A stretch of DNA of 64,000 nucleotides from Phyllobacterium chamaecytisi (GTDB lineage Bacteria; Pseudomonadota; Alphaproteobacteria; Rhizobiales; Rhizobiaceae), in NCBI RefSeq assembly GCF_020164455.1, contig NZ_JAIQWW010000005.1, forward strand, positions 1 through 64,000, given 5' to 3'. Made by a program: the position numbers and the translations under genes. Below, in pieces: positions 43,652 to 56,968 of this stretch; position 1 is the stretch's first letter; each line of letters starts with the position of its first letter. The notes under the pieces were generated by a model. That model made no database searches, was not told the origin of the DNA, and worked only from the letters and a program-made list of their open reading frames with translations.

Positions 43652-44563
43652 ATGCACAGAGAAGCAGACGATAATGAAAGGGACGCACGCACAGATATCC
43701 GGGATGCCGGTGGTCGGAATATTATAGAAATTATCCGCGCGATGCGGGCCGGCCTGCGCAAATCAGATCGTAAGGTCGCGGATGTGGTTCTAAAGGACCC
43801 CCAGCGAATCCTGAAGGCTACGGTGGGTGAGACAGCAACACTTGCCGAGGTCAGCCAACCTACGGTCCTGCGCTTTGCTATGGCGATCGGATGCAAAGGT
43901 TTCCAGGATTTCAAGATACGGCTCGCTCAGAGTCTGGCTTTCGGCACACCGGCGACCCATTCAGTCCTGCTAGATACCGATGATCCGGAGACCGTGGCTG
44001 AGAAGATCTTCGAGTACACCATGACCAGTCTCGATTGGGCGAGATCACACCTTGACAGGACCGCTCTGCGCAAAGCCATCGATATTCTCGCGCAAGCCCG
44101 GACCATCGAATTTTTTGGCTTTGGCGCGTCGGGCATTGTTGCGCGAGACGCCCAGCAGAAATTTCCACTCTTTGGTGTTCCTTGCGGGGCACAGCTCGAT
44201 TCACATCAGCAAATCATGATCGCCTCAATGATGAAGCAGGGCGATGTTGCCTTTGTGATTTCCAATACCGGAACAACGCGCTCCATCATCGAGATTGCCC
44301 GTATTGCTCGCGCAAACGGCGCCGCCGTTATTTGTCTGACGGGTTCGGACTCGCCGCTCGCCAGTTACTGTGACGTGGCTTTGATCGTCGAGACGCTTGA
44401 GAACACCAATATGTATACACCGACGATCTCGCGCATTGCCGCGCTCGTCGTGATCGATATTCTCTCGACCAGCGTGGCGATGCGCCGTCCCCTCGAGGAT
44501 CAAGCGCGGATTCACAATATGAAGCGGCAACTGAGTGATATGCGCAAAGTCCAGCCGATTTGA
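43652..44563 (+). CDS. RpiR-family transcriptional regulator
   Basis: The 303-residue protein has an N-terminal RpiR helix-turn-helix domain (about 25-105; KSDRKVADVVLKDPQRIL, then ATLAEVSQPTVLRFAMAIGCKGFQDFK) and a C-terminal SIS sugar-phosphate-binding domain (about 140-275; FFGFGASG, VISNTGTTRSIIEIARIA). It starts two bases after the previous stop. It probably senses a sugar phosphate made by this cluster and represses from the operators at 41903 and 42014. Confidence 0.9.
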   Translation: MHREADDNERDARTDIRDAGGRNIIEIIRAMRAGLRKSDRKVADVVLKDPQRILKATVGETATLAEVSQPTVLRFAMAIGCKGFQDFKIRLAQSLAFGTPATHSVLLDTDDPETVAEKIFEYTMTSLDWARSHLDRTALRKAIDILAQARTIEFFGFGASGIVARDAQQKFPLFGVPCGAQLDSHQQIMIASMMKQGDVAFVISNTGTTRSIIEIARIARANGAAVICLTGSDSPLASYCDVALIVETLENTNMYTPTISRIAALVVIDILSTSVAMRRPLEDQARIHNMKRQLSDMRKVQPI

Positions 44564-44573
44564 GAGCCTGGTG

Positions 44574-45326
44574 CTACGAAGCCATCTCGTAAACGACGCG
44601 ATCACGCCCCTGGTTCTTGGCCCGGTAGAGGCATTCATCCGCGGCATTGACCAGTTGTTCCAGTGTTTGCCCAGGCTCATGAAACGCAACACCGATACTG
44701 ACCGTCAATGACAGTTCGCTCCGGGCGACCTTCCTCGATATGGCCCGGACATCGAGCAGTATGCCGTGCGCCACCCACGATGCTTTGCCATAGTCTGCAT
44801 CGGCGAGGAAAACTGCAAATTCTTCGCCGCCAAAGCGCGCGCCGACATCGCGCCGACCCAACCGCTTTCCAATGAGCGTTCCTATCTCTTGCAGGGCATC
44901 ATCTCCAGCGGCATGGCCGAACCGATCGTTGACCGACTTGAAGTGATCGGCATCTATATAGAGCACGGCCCCGGCACTGAGAGCAGGATTGTTGCCAAGG
45001 ATCATCTGCTCGACCCGTAGATAAAACTCATGACGCGTCGATAGCCCTGTCATCCCGTCTTTGCGAAATGCGATGTCGAGCTCGTGCGCCAAAATCTTCA
45101 GGCGATAGTTCAATCCGACCAGAAATGCTCCAAGCGGCCCTCCGACAACGATAACGATTAGTGTTGTCACAAGGATCGTCTTGTCGAGACTATCGTAACC
45201 GCCGAGCTTGAAGAAGAGGGCGGCCAGGACATTTGCGAGGACACCGCCGAGACCGAGCACCAGCAATATCTGCCTGACGGGCGACAACGCCTCGAACATC
45301 GTCATCCAGCGATTGAAAGTGTTCAT
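44574..45326 (-). CDS. Membrane-bound diguanylate cyclase
   Basis: The 250-residue protein has two hydrophobic segments (about 18-40 and 50-72) and a GGDEF domain with active-site GGEEF (166-170), so cyclic di-GMP synthesis is expected. The allosteric RxxD site normally five residues before it reads GRRD with Gly at the Arg position, so product inhibition may be lost. No separate sensory domain is present. It is convergent with the RpiR gene. Confidence 0.9.
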   Translation of the reverse strand: MNTFNRWMTMFEALSPVRQILLVLGLGGVLANVLAALFFKLGGYDSLDKTILVTTLIVIVVGGPLGAFLVGLNYRLKILAHELDIAFRKDGMTGLSTRHEFYLRVEQMILGNNPALSAGAVLYIDADHFKSVNDRFGHAAGDDALQEIGTLIGKRLGRRDVGARFGGEEFAVFLADADYGKASWVAHGILLDVRAISRKVARSELSLTVSIGVAFHEPGQTLEQLVNAADECLYRAKNQGRDRVVYEMAS

Positions 45327-45427
45327 CGATGCCTTCCAGAGATGCGGTCGGCTTCTTATAGGCTCTAAAAATGAAAGATGCGGTAAAGACAGCCCATTAC
45401 CCTATATCAGGCCTGATCGTAGCCGGG

Positions 45428-46213
45428 CTAATTGCCCAACGCATCCTTGATTGTCATCCAGGCATTGTCCTTGGCTTGAATGAGCGGCGGTGACGCCAGT
45501 ATTTCGGGGGGTTGGCTCCGGCGTAGCCCGTCGTGAACCAAGGTGAGCATGCGAATTTCGCCGTCGGTATAATACGGGCTGCCCTCACCATTGCGGCCAT
45601 TCAGCGTCGGACCGACACCCGAGACCTGGTAGATCGCGTCCACCATACCCGCCCCCGTAAGACTATTGGCAAAATAGTCGCGCTCGGCATCGATATCCGG
45701 TGCAATGTCATGCGTTACCTGACCGGTATACTCACTGAATCCCACACGTTGATCGAAGGTTGCGGAACCGAGCCATACGGGCCTTTGTTCTACGCCCGTA
45801 TCGAGCACCTTCCACAAACGAACATGATGGCGCTGCTTTGCGCTGCTGCCAACGGGCATTTCGTAAGCGAGGTCCTCGCGGCGGCCGTCATAAAATAGCG
45901 GGCTGACCGGAGCCTTGTCGTAAGGCCGGTCGAGCATCACGCTTCCAATGATATCGATGCTGGAACGCAAGGTGACGGGATCGGCCGGATACCAGGCACC
46001 GGCATGCATGGCGCGGATAATGTCCTCACGATCACCTATAAGGCCGACATTCAGCGGGTCGCCCGGAATACCTCGGGCAGTCTTCGTCACCATGGGATGA
46101 TTAGCGAGGCCGGGCTGTCGTTCATAGTGAGTCCAGACAGTTGGAAGGGCCACATATGCGAGTAAGAGGTAGACGGCAACGATGATTGCAGCACCGACAA
46201 ACAGACGCCTCAT
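45428..46213 (-). CDS. LssY C-terminal-domain protein, membrane anchored
   Basis: The 261-residue protein has one N-terminal membrane segment (about 5-25) and a periplasmic domain (GDPLNVGLIGDREDIIRAMHAGAWYPADP) that I recognise as the LssY_C type, found with Legionella type I secretion genes and phosphatase-like proteins. Function is unknown. It stands alone between a diguanylate cyclase and the atp operon. Confidence 0.75.
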   Translation of the reverse strand: MRRLFVGAAIIVAVYLLLAYVALPTVWTHYERQPGLANHPMVTKTARGIPGDPLNVGLIGDREDIIRAMHAGAWYPADPVTLRSSIDIIGSVMLDRPYDKAPVSPLFYDGRREDLAYEMPVGSSAKQRHHVRLWKVLDTGVEQRPVWLGSATFDQRVGFSEYTGQVTHDIAPDIDAERDYFANSLTGAGMVDAIYQVSGVGPTLNGRNGEGSPYYTDGEIRMLTLVHDGLRRSQPPEILASPPLIQAKDNAWMTIKDALGN

Positions 46214-46421
46214 TTCTTTCTCGCCCCCGCCCTATAGTCTCTCGGAACGATCTTAGCGCGATAGCTTTGGAAAGAACATGATCCAGTCGTTCGACCTGGA
46301 CTTGATCGTCGGGGCGGCCATTGTTCCGTAAATATGGTTTCGCCGGCCCTATCAAGGATCGTACGGCGGACTTTCCATTCGCCGCCTTGGCCGTTCGCCT
46401 GTGATCACTGGGGGAACTGCC

Positions 46422-46450
46422 GTAATAAAAAACGGGCCGAAGCCCGCTTG
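46422..46450 (-). terminator. Terminator of the atpHAGDC operon
   Basis: On the minus strand AAGCGGGC-TTCG-GCCCGTTTTTT is a GC-rich stem with a UUCG tetraloop and a six-T run, 27 nt after the atpC stop. The rest of the 263-bp gap (46214-46476) holds no gene I can support. Confidence 0.95.
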
Positions 46451-46476
46451 ATCTATCATCGATCGGTTTGGCCCGA

Positions 46477-46884
46477 TCAGGCAGCCTTGATGGCTTCCTC
46501 AAGTGTCTTCAGTTGGCCGAGAAGATCTTCTGCCTTGGCCCGATCTTCGCGGGTTGTCGCGTCTTCGAAGTCTTCCTGGGCGTCCTTTATGCGGTTCTGC
46601 AATTCATCGGCCCTTATATCGGCGACGTGTACTGCCGATTCAGCAAGGAGCGTGCAGCCGTCAGGCGTAATGTCAACAAAGCCGCCGAAAACCACATAGC
46701 TGTCCAGCTTGCCGTCCGGTGTCTTCACGGCGACGACGCCCGGCTTCACTGTTGCCATCAATGGCGCATGGTGCGCCATAACGGTCATGTAGCCCTCGGT
46801 ACCTGGAACGACGACCTCGATAATCTGCTCCGAAAGAAGCAGACGCTCTGGTGAGACGAGTTCGAACTGAAAGGCTTCTGCCAT
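46477..46884 (-). CDS. atpC: F1F0 ATP synthase epsilon subunit
   Basis: The 135-residue subunit (FQFELVSPERLLLSEQIIEVVVPGTEGYMTVMAHHAPLMA) has the N-terminal beta-sandwich and a C-terminal helical hairpin that can inhibit ATP hydrolysis. The start at 46884 is preferred to GTG at 46893, which adds three residues. It follows atpD across a terminator-like hairpin and is the last gene of the operon. Confidence 0.95.
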   Translation of the reverse strand: MAEAFQFELVSPERLLLSEQIIEVVVPGTEGYMTVMAHHAPLMATVKPGVVAVKTPDGKLDSYVVFGGFVDITPDGCTLLAESAVHVADIRADELQNRIKDAQEDFEDATTREDRAKAEDLLGQLKTLEEAIKAA

Positions 46885-46908
46885 GATATTCACTCAAATC
46901 CTGTGGCG

Positions 46909-46930
46909 AAAAGGCGGGCCGCAGCCCGCC
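46909..46930 (-). terminator. Terminator-like hairpin between atpD and atpC
   Basis: On the minus strand GGCGGGC-tgcg-GCCCGCC is followed by TTTT. The stem is strong but the T run is short, so partial termination or mRNA processing before atpC is likely. Confidence 0.7.
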
Positions 46931-46942
46931 ATCAGTCATGCA

Positions 46943-48565
<1,623 letters not shown>

Positions 48566-48577
48566 TTACCTTCGCGA

Positions 48578-49456
48578 TTAGAGCGCTTCCGCGCCCGAAA
48601 TAATTTCAATCAGTTCTTTGGTGATCTGGGCTTGACGCTGGCGGTTGTACGACATTGTCAGCTTGTTGATCATGTCACCGGCATTGCGGGTTGCGTTGTC
48701 CATAGCGGACATACGCGCACCCTGCTCCGATGCCGCGTTTTCAAGGAGAGCGCGGAAAACCTGGACGGAAATATTACGCGGGATCAGATCGCCGAGAATG
48801 GCGGCCGGATCCGGCTCATATTCATAAACTGCATCGCCTGCGCTCTCCGGCTCGACATCGCCGATTTCACTGGCTGGAATCAACTGCTGGGCAGTCGGTA
48901 TCTGTACGATCACAGACTTGAATTCCGAATAGAACAGCGTGGCGACATCGAACGCACCTTCATTGAAGAGCGCGATGATCTTGTGACCGATCTCGTCTGC
49001 GTTGACAAAACCAAGTGTTTTGACTTCGCGCAGATCGACATGATCGATAATGTTCTTGCCGAGATCACGGCGCAGGATGTCTGCGCCCTTCTTGCCAACG
49101 GTTATGATCTTGACCGTCTTGCCGTCGGCGAAAAGCCGGCGGGCATGGTCACGAGCCAGACGCGCGATCTGCGAATTGAATCCGCCGCAAAGGCCACGTT
49201 CAGACGTACAAACGACCAAGAGATGTACATCGTCCTTGCCGGTACCGCTCATCAGCACAGGCGCATCATCGCCATCGACATTGGAAGCGATGTTCGCCAG
49301 CACCGCAGCCATGCGCTGCGAATAGGGACGAGCGGCTTCCGCAGCCTCCTGCGCACGACGCAGCTTCGCCGCGGCGACCATTTGCATCGCCTTGGTGATC
49401 TTCTGCGTCGCCTTGACCGAGGCGATCCGGTTTCTCAGATCCTTTAACGAAGGCAT
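48578..49456 (-). CDS. atpG: F1F0 ATP synthase gamma subunit
   Basis: The 292-residue rotor subunit has the conserved N-terminal helix ([34 protein letters not shown]), the [10 protein letters not shown] motif and the C-terminal helix [32 protein letters not shown]. It lies between atpA and atpD. Confidence 0.97.
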   Translation of the reverse strand: MPSLKDLRNRIASVKATQKITKAMQMVAAAKLRRAQEAAEAARPYSQRMAAVLANIASNVDGDDAPVLMSGTGKDDVHLLVVCTSERGLCGGFNSQIARLARDHARRLFADGKTVKIITVGKKGADILRRDLGKNIIDHVDLREVKTLGFVNADEIGHKIIALFNEGAFDVATLFYSEFKSVIVQIPTAQQLIPASEIGDVEPESAGDAVYEYEPDPAAILGDLIPRNISVQVFRALLENAASEQGARMSAMDNATRNAGDMINKLTMSYNRQRQAQITKELIEIISGAEAL

Positions 49457-49477
49457 CCGTTCATCCCGTCCGTAATG

Positions 49478-51567
<2,090 letters not shown>

Positions 51568-51812
51568 GAACGACAAGCTCTCTGCGTTGGAGCCAAAAAT
51601 CTGGAAACCGGAAAGGATTTTCGGTCAAATCTTTGGCATTATTGATTTTTTTACCGCCGAAGGCACAACCCGAGAGCCGTATCCGACGAGATTTGAATGC
51701 CGTCTAGCATAGGAACTCAGGACTCGCAACACGCGAATCCCCTAAAAAGGCCGTCCCAATCGCCGCAGCTCTGGATAATTATGAGCAACTGATTCAACTA
51801 ATGCTGTCATGT

Positions 51813-52202
51813 TTATGCAATGAAGCCGAAGGCGAAGAGCAAGGGGCCCGTTGCCAGCGCAATTTCGACAAGCACCGATATCCAGTTATAAACCGTGTTG
51901 CCTCGATCCGACATCATGGAGATCAGGCGGCCGAAGACCGTAAAGCCCCACGAAACGCCAAGCGCGATCCAGAGAAAGGGCTGGGAGAAAACCAGGGCGC
52001 TTAGCCCAAGTCCGAGATAAAATCCGGCAAATGTAGCGCGCACTTCAGATATGGCTTCAGGCCGCTCGGGTTTGGTTTGCAGGCGCATGATTTTCAGTGC
52101 GACGCGAGGTGCAAAAAACAGTATCAATCCGAAGATCACTGTAATTGCCGCTGACAGCCAAGCCAGCCATTCGCCAGTAGTCGCCGGCCAATAAAGTTCC
52201 AT
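51813..52202 (-). CDS. Four-helix membrane protein, DUF4345-like
   Basis: The 129-residue protein has four hydrophobic segments and conserved small motifs (AISEVRATFAGFYLGLGL, SWGFTVFGRLISMMSDRG). It resembles the short DUF4345-type membrane proteins of rhizobia; some annotation schemes link a related family to phage infection in Agrobacterium, which I cannot verify. It lies between the atp operon and repeat copy A. Confidence 0.6.
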   Translation of the reverse strand: MELYWPATTGEWLAWLSAAITVIFGLILFFAPRVALKIMRLQTKPERPEAISEVRATFAGFYLGLGLSALVFSQPFLWIALGVSWGFTVFGRLISMMSDRGNTVYNWISVLVEIALATGPLLFAFGFIA

Positions 52203-52266
52203 TTCTTATCCCCTCCCCAAATTACCTGTAATCCTGCTTTCATAGCGCCGACCCAAAACTCGTCAT

Positions 52267-52370
52267 GGGGTGGCGAAAATGGTAATTTTCGAGCACCGGA
52301 GCGGAGCGTACTTTTCGGTACGTGAGCACCGGAGCACAGAAAAGCGCCATTTGCAGCCCGCCGTGGCGAG
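52267..52370. repeat. Imperfect palindromic intergenic repeat, copy A (about 104 bp)
   Basis: A long imperfect palindrome with a small perfect stem CGAAAAT/ATTTTCG on its left, a central stem CGTAC/GTACG with loop TTTTCG, and outer complementary arms. It lies between priA and the DUF4345-like gene. The same element in the same orientation occurs at 63678-63781. Size and location fit the Bru-RS class of repeats of Brucella relatives, an identity from memory. Confidence 0.8.
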
Positions 52371-52372
52371 TT

Positions 52373-54556
52373 TTATAAGAAGCTTTGCGGATCAATATCA
52401 ACCTGCACGCGCACCGATCCCCGTTCTTTTGGTCCTGCCGCCAGCATGGCGCGGATAAAGCCCTGAATATCCGCCTTGCGGGTGCCATGGATCAGGAGCC
52501 GAAAGCGGTGGCGCCCCCGAACAAGCGCGAGTGGGGCCTCCGCCGGACCGAGCACGCTGATCTGCGGCGAGGCGGGCGCTGCACGGCGTAAAGCCCGGGC
52601 ATGATTTTCCGCCTCTGGCCGTGTTGCTGCCGAGATAATCAATGCTGCAAGGCGGCCGAATGGCGGGAGCCCGGAACGTTCTCGCTCCTCTATCTCGCGC
52701 TCGTAAAAGGCTTGCGCATCACCGGAAACAATCGCACGCATGACGGGATGGTCCGGTTGATAGGTCTGCAACAGTCCGAGGCTCTTTTTGCCAGTGCGTC
52801 CCGCCCGCCCTGTCACCTGGTTCAACAACTGAAACGTACGCTCGGCCGCGCGCGGATCGCCATTGGCAAGCCCGAGATCCGCATCGACGACCCCGACGAG
52901 GGTCATGTTGGGGAAGTTATGCCCTTTGGCGACGAGCTGCGTGCCGATGATGATATCCGCCTCTCCACGCGCAATTGCATCGAGTTCAAGCCTCAGACGC
53001 TTCACACCCATGAGATCGGATGACAGGACGATGATGCGCGCATCGGGAAATGTCTTCTCGGCTTCCTCTGCGATGCGCTCGACACCCGGGCCGCAAGCGA
53101 CCAGGTGGTCAAGCGTACCACAGGATGGACAAGCCTCGGGCCTGGCCTCGCGGTGCCCGCATTGATGACAGACGAGCTGACCACGAAAACGATGCTCCAC
53201 AAGCCAGCTTGAACAATCCGGGCATTGGAACCGATGGCCGCATACCCGGCATAAAGTCAGTGGTGCATAGCCGCGCCGATTGAGGAACAGCAGCGATTGC
53301 TCCTTGCGCTGCAAGGTCTGGTTGATGGCCTCGACCAGCGCCGGGGAAAGAAAACCACCCGGTCGCGGCGGTGATTTGCGCATGTCGATCGATTTGAGAT
53401 CGGGCATCGCGGCTTCCGCATAGCGGCCCGGCAGGCGAATGCGTGTATAGCGACCTTGGCTCGCATTCACCTGGCTTTCGATCGATGGCGTTGCCGAAGC
53501 CAGGACCACTGGAAAATTGCCGATATGCCCGCGCACCACGGCCATGTCGCGCGCATTGTAAAAAACGCGATCTTCCTGCTTGTAGGCCGGATCATGCTCT
53601 TCATCGACAATGATCAATCCCAGATCCTTGAACGGCAGGAACAAAGCCGAGCGCGCGCCCGCGACAACTCTGACCTGACCCTCCATCACTTGCCGCCACA
53701 CCCGCTCACGCGATCTGGGCGCGAGGTCGGAATGCCACTCCGCAGGTTTCGAACCGAAACGGTCGTGGAACCGATCGAGAAATTGCTGTGTCAGTGCAAT
53801 CTCCGGCAACAGGATCAACACCTGTTTGCCTTCTTCGATAGCCTTGGCCACCGCCTCGAAATAGACTTCGGTCTTGCCCGAACCTGTGACGCCGTCGAGC
53901 AAGGATACCGAAAAACCGCTCGCGGATACCGCTTCGACCAATTGACCGGCAGCTTGCGTTTGATCGGGAGACAACGCCGCTTTCGCATAATCCGGATCGG
54001 GAGCAGCTACGATTGGCCGCGCCGGGATCATCACCTGTTCGAACACGCCCTGAGTAAAGAGACCGTCGATGACACTCGCCGACACGCCAGCGGCATGAGC
54101 AAGTCCGGTTCGGGTCCATGCCATTCCGTCTTCCGCAAGTTCCAACACGCGGGCACGGGCGCCCGTCATCCTGTCAGGCTCGCGACCGGAGAACCGCAGA
54201 CCTGGGACAGGCGGCTCCGGATCGAACGCAGCAGGCACCCGAAGCACCATCCGCGCCACCATACCAGGCGGCGATATCGTATAATCAGCAGCCCAGCGCA
54301 TGAACCGCATCATGCCATCATCGACCGGAGGACAGTCAAAGAGTTCTGAAATCGGCCGCAGCTTTTTGGCATCAATCGAGTCTGTCGAGCCTTCCGTAAC
54401 AATGCCCGCGACCTCGCGCGGTCCTAGTGGCACCCGAACGATTGAACCGGCCTGCACGTCCATGCCATCCGGCACGGCATAGCTATAGGGTCGCTCGGCC
54501 GGCATAGGCACAAGCACGGGAACAATTTTTTGCGGGATGAACGAATCCTGGCTCAT
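52373..54556 (-). CDS. priA: PriA, primosomal replication restart helicase
   Basis: The 727-residue helicase has an N-terminal DNA-binding region ([20 protein letters not shown]), Walker A in [16 protein letters not shown] box ([10 protein letters not shown]) and the zinc-binding cysteines ([16 protein letters not shown], then CHQCG and CPSCG). It reloads the replisome at stalled forks. It is transcribed opposite to the transaldolase-like gene, 120 bp away. The end of the gene touches repeat copy A. Confidence 0.96.
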   Translation of the reverse strand: MSQDSFIPQKIVPVLVPMPAERPYSYAVPDGMDVQAGSIVRVPLGPREVAGIVTEGSTDSIDAKKLRPISELFDCPPVDDGMMRFMRWAADYTISPPGMVARMVLRVPAAFDPEPPVPGLRFSGREPDRMTGARARVLELAEDGMAWTRTGLAHAAGVSASVIDGLFTQGVFEQVMIPARPIVAAPDPDYAKAALSPDQTQAAGQLVEAVSASGFSVSLLDGVTGSGKTEVYFEAVAKAIEEGKQVLILLPEIALTQQFLDRFHDRFGSKPAEWHSDLAPRSRERVWRQVMEGQVRVVAGARSALFLPFKDLGLIIVDEEHDPAYKQEDRVFYNARDMAVVRGHIGNFPVVLASATPSIESQVNASQGRYTRIRLPGRYAEAAMPDLKSIDMRKSPPRPGGFLSPALVEAINQTLQRKEQSLLFLNRRGYAPLTLCRVCGHRFQCPDCSSWLVEHRFRGQLVCHQCGHREARPEACPSCGTLDHLVACGPGVERIAEEAEKTFPDARIIVLSSDLMGVKRLRLELDAIARGEADIIIGTQLVAKGHNFPNMTLVGVVDADLGLANGDPRAAERTFQLLNQVTGRAGRTGKKSLGLLQTYQPDHPVMRAIVSGDAQAFYEREIEERERSGLPPFGRLAALIISAATRPEAENHARALRRAAPASPQISVLGPAEAPLALVRGRHRFRLLIHGTRKADIQGFIRAMLAAGPKERGSVRVQVDIDPQSFL

Positions 54557-54676
54557 ATGGGCGTGACCTTGACGCGGCTTTGCGATAAAGAAAAGCCACT
54601 TTCGATGGGATATAGCCCATCTCCGATAATAGGCCAGGTCACTGGACGCTTTGTCATATCAGGAAGGACTGCTCCG

Positions 54677-55330
54677 ATGAAATTCTTTGCCGATACCGCC
54701 GATGTAAAGGAAATCCGTGAACTCAACGATCTTGGATTACTCGATGGCGTGACAACCAACCCTTCGTTGATTCTCAAATCCGGCGGCAGCATCTTCGAGG
54801 TCACCAAGGAAATCTGTAGCATCGTCAAGGGACCGGTTTCGGCCGAAGTGACAGCGGTCGAATATGAGCAGATGATGAAAGAGGCGGCCGTGCTTGCCAA
54901 GATCGCCGACAATATCTGCATCAAGGTACCGCTTACTCTCGACGGCCTCAGGGCCTGCAAGGCGCTTCGCTCCGACGGACATCTCGTCAATGTCACACTT
55001 TGCTTCTCCGCCAATCAGGCGCTGCTGGCCGCGAAGGCCGGTGCAACATTCATCTCGCCGTTCATCGGCCGCATCGACGACATCGGTATCAACGGCCTCG
55101 AGCTGATTTCGGAAATTCGCACGATCTACGACAATTACGACTATCCAACGGAAATCCTTGCGGCCTCGATCCGTACCGTCAACCATGTCAAGGAAGCCGC
55201 ACTGATCGGTGCAGACGTCGTAACCGCACCGCCGGCAACGTTGAAGGCGCTCGTCAAGCATCCGCTGACCGACAAGGGTCTCGAGACTTTCCTCGCTGAC
55301 TGGGCAAAGACCGGCCAGAAGATCGCCTGA
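54677..55330 (+). CDS. Transaldolase / fructose-6-phosphate aldolase-like protein
   Basis: The 217-residue protein belongs to the short transaldolase group (TalC/Fsa). It begins [16 protein letters not shown], has TTNPSLILK and the Schiff-base Lys83 in NICIKVPLT. It acts in the nonoxidative pentose phosphate pathway as a transaldolase or as an aldolase of fructose 6-phosphate; sequence alone does not decide which. Start 54677 has an AAGGA site. It is a single-gene unit closed by a terminator. Confidence 0.93.
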   Translation: MKFFADTADVKEIRELNDLGLLDGVTTNPSLILKSGGSIFEVTKEICSIVKGPVSAEVTAVEYEQMMKEAAVLAKIADNICIKVPLTLDGLRACKALRSDGHLVNVTLCFSANQALLAAKAGATFISPFIGRIDDIGINGLELISEIRTIYDNYDYPTEILAASIRTVNHVKEAALIGADVVTAPPATLKALVKHPLTDKGLETFLADWAKTGQKIA

Positions 55331-55352
55331 TCTGAGTATTACTATCTGAATT

Positions 55353-55384
55353 CAACACCCGCTGACATCGTCGGCGGGTGTTTC
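55353..55384. terminator. Bidirectional terminator between transaldolase-like gene and ssuB
   Basis: AACACCCGC-TGAC pairs with GTC-GGCGGGTGTT around a short loop and is followed by TTTCTT on the + strand; the complement offers AAACACCC. It sits between convergent stops at 55330 and 55385. Confidence 0.9.
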
Positions 55385-56179
55385 TTATCGATTATACAAT
55401 TGATCCAATATCTGCCGTTCAAAAAACGCCAGTTCGGGCGAAGCATGACGGCGCGGGCGTTCTACCGGGATCGCCAGGTCGAGCGCAATGCGTCCGCTAT
55501 CGATGACGACGACCCGGTCGGCTAGTGAAACGGCCTCGGCTACATCATGCGTCACCAGAACCGCGGTGAATTTCTTCGCCAGCCAAATTCGTTCCAGCAG
55601 TTGTTGCATCTCGATCCGCGTCAGCGCATCCAATGCGCCGAGAGGTTCGTCCAACGCCAATATGGATGGGTGGCCAACCAGAGCCCGTGCAAGAGCAACG
55701 CGCTGCCGCTGCCCTCCTGAAAGCACGGACGGCCACTCGCCGCCACGATCCGCCAGTCCGACTTCGGCCAGAATCTCGAGACTTTCCTTGCGCGCAGTCT
55801 CGCCCTTTTCGATACCGGTCAGCCCTACACCGACATTGGCGGCGACCCGCGCCCAAGGCAAGAGTCGCGGCTCCTGAAACATGATACGGGTACGTTTCTG
55901 ATCATCTTCCAGAACGCCTGCAACGATCTCGCCCGATGTCGGCTTGTCGAGCCCGGCGAGCAATCGCAACAAGGTACTCTTGCCGCAGCCGCTCTTTCCG
56001 ATGACCGCAACGAATTGTCCCTCGTAGACATCAAGGTTGATGCCTTGCAGCACGGCCTTGCCGCCAAACTGCTTGGCAACATTGCGAAACGAGAACGAGA
56101 CCTTGCCTTGCGGTGCCGGCTTATAGGCGGGCGTCGTCGTGGAGTAGGATTTGCGGGCTGTTATGGTCGCTGCGGTCAT
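55385..56179 (-). CDS. ssuB: Aliphatic sulfonate ABC transporter ATP-binding protein
   Basis: The 264-residue ATPase has Walker [10 protein letters not shown] (61-69), signature [15 protein letters not shown] and Walker [16 protein letters not shown]. It energises uptake of alkanesulfonates. It is the last gene of ssuA-ssuD-ssuC-ssuB and starts 9 bp after ssuC. Confidence 0.92.
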   Translation of the reverse strand: MTAATITARKSYSTTTPAYKPAPQGKVSFSFRNVAKQFGGKAVLQGINLDVYEGQFVAVIGKSGCGKSTLLRLLAGLDKPTSGEIVAGVLEDDQKRTRIMFQEPRLLPWARVAANVGVGLTGIEKGETARKESLEILAEVGLADRGGEWPSVLSGGQRQRVALARALVGHPSILALDEPLGALDALTRIEMQQLLERIWLAKKFTAVLVTHDVAEAVSLADRVVVIDSGRIALDLAIPVERPRRHASPELAFFERQILDQLYNR

Positions 56180-56188
56180 CTTGGTTCC

Positions 56189-56968
56189 TCAAACAGTCTG
56201 GAAGGCAGGGTGCCATTGCAGTGATATCCGCTCGAGAAACCGCGCCAGCGAATCTGCCAGCTTGCCAAGCAGCGCATAGATCAAAATCGATAGAACAACG
56301 ACGTCGATCAGCAGGAATTCGCGTGCCTGCATCGCCATGTAACCAAGACCCGAGGACGCGGAAATCGTTTCGGCGACGATCAATGTCAGCCACATGATAC
56401 CGAGCGCATAGCGCAATCCGACAAAGATCGACGGCAGCGCACCCGGCAGGATCACACGCACGAACAGCTGTGTGCGTGACATGCCATAGATGCGGCCCAT
56501 CTCCACCAGCTGCGGATCGACACCCTGAATGCCAAGCAGAGTATTGACGTAGATTGGAAAGAACACGCCGAGCGCAACGAGAAACAGCTTCGCTTCCTCG
56601 TCTATCCCGAACCACAGGATAACCAGCGGGATCAGCGCCAGATGTGGAATGTTACGGATCATCTGCAGCGTCGTGTCGGTCAGTTCGCGGCTGAGCGCCG
56701 ATAGTCCATTGGCAAGGCCAAGCGCGAAACCGATGCTACCGCCGACGAGGAAGCCGCTGAGCGCGCGCAATGTCGAAATGCGGATATTCTCGATGAGTTC
56801 ACCGGACAGGAGCAATTTCCAGAACGCCTCTCCGACAGCGGACGGTGCTGGCAAGACGTTGGCCGGTATAAGCCCGGCTCGCGACGCGCCCTCCCATCCG
56901 GCAAGCAGCAAGGCTGGCAGAAGCCAGCCCAGCGCGCTGCGCCCGATAGAACGGAGCGCCCGGCTCAT
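56189..56968 (-). CDS. ssuC: Aliphatic sulfonate ABC transporter permease
   Basis: The 259-residue permease has about six hydrophobic segments and the EAA loop [26 protein letters not shown]. Start 56968 (MSRALRS) overlaps the ssuD stop as ATGA and gives the family length; 90 further codons of open frame lie inside ssuD and are not coding. No Shine-Dalgarno is seen, which fits coupling to ssuD. Confidence 0.92.
   Translation of the reverse strand: MSRALRSIGRSALGWLLPALLLAGWEGASRAGLIPANVLPAPSAVGEAFWKLLLSGELIENIRISTLRALSGFLVGGSIGFALGLANGLSALSRELTDTTLQMIRNIPHLALIPLVILWFGIDEEAKLFLVALGVFFPIYVNTLLGIQGVDPQLVEMGRIYGMSRTQLFVRVILPGALPSIFVGLRYALGIMWLTLIVAETISASSGLGYMAMQAREFLLIDVVVLSILIYALLGKLADSLARFLERISLQWHPAFQTV

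Noticed and set aside
53456-54349. Open frame of 297 codons antisense to priA
   Set aside because: Arg/His-rich shadow translation without motifs; priA is complete on the other strand.
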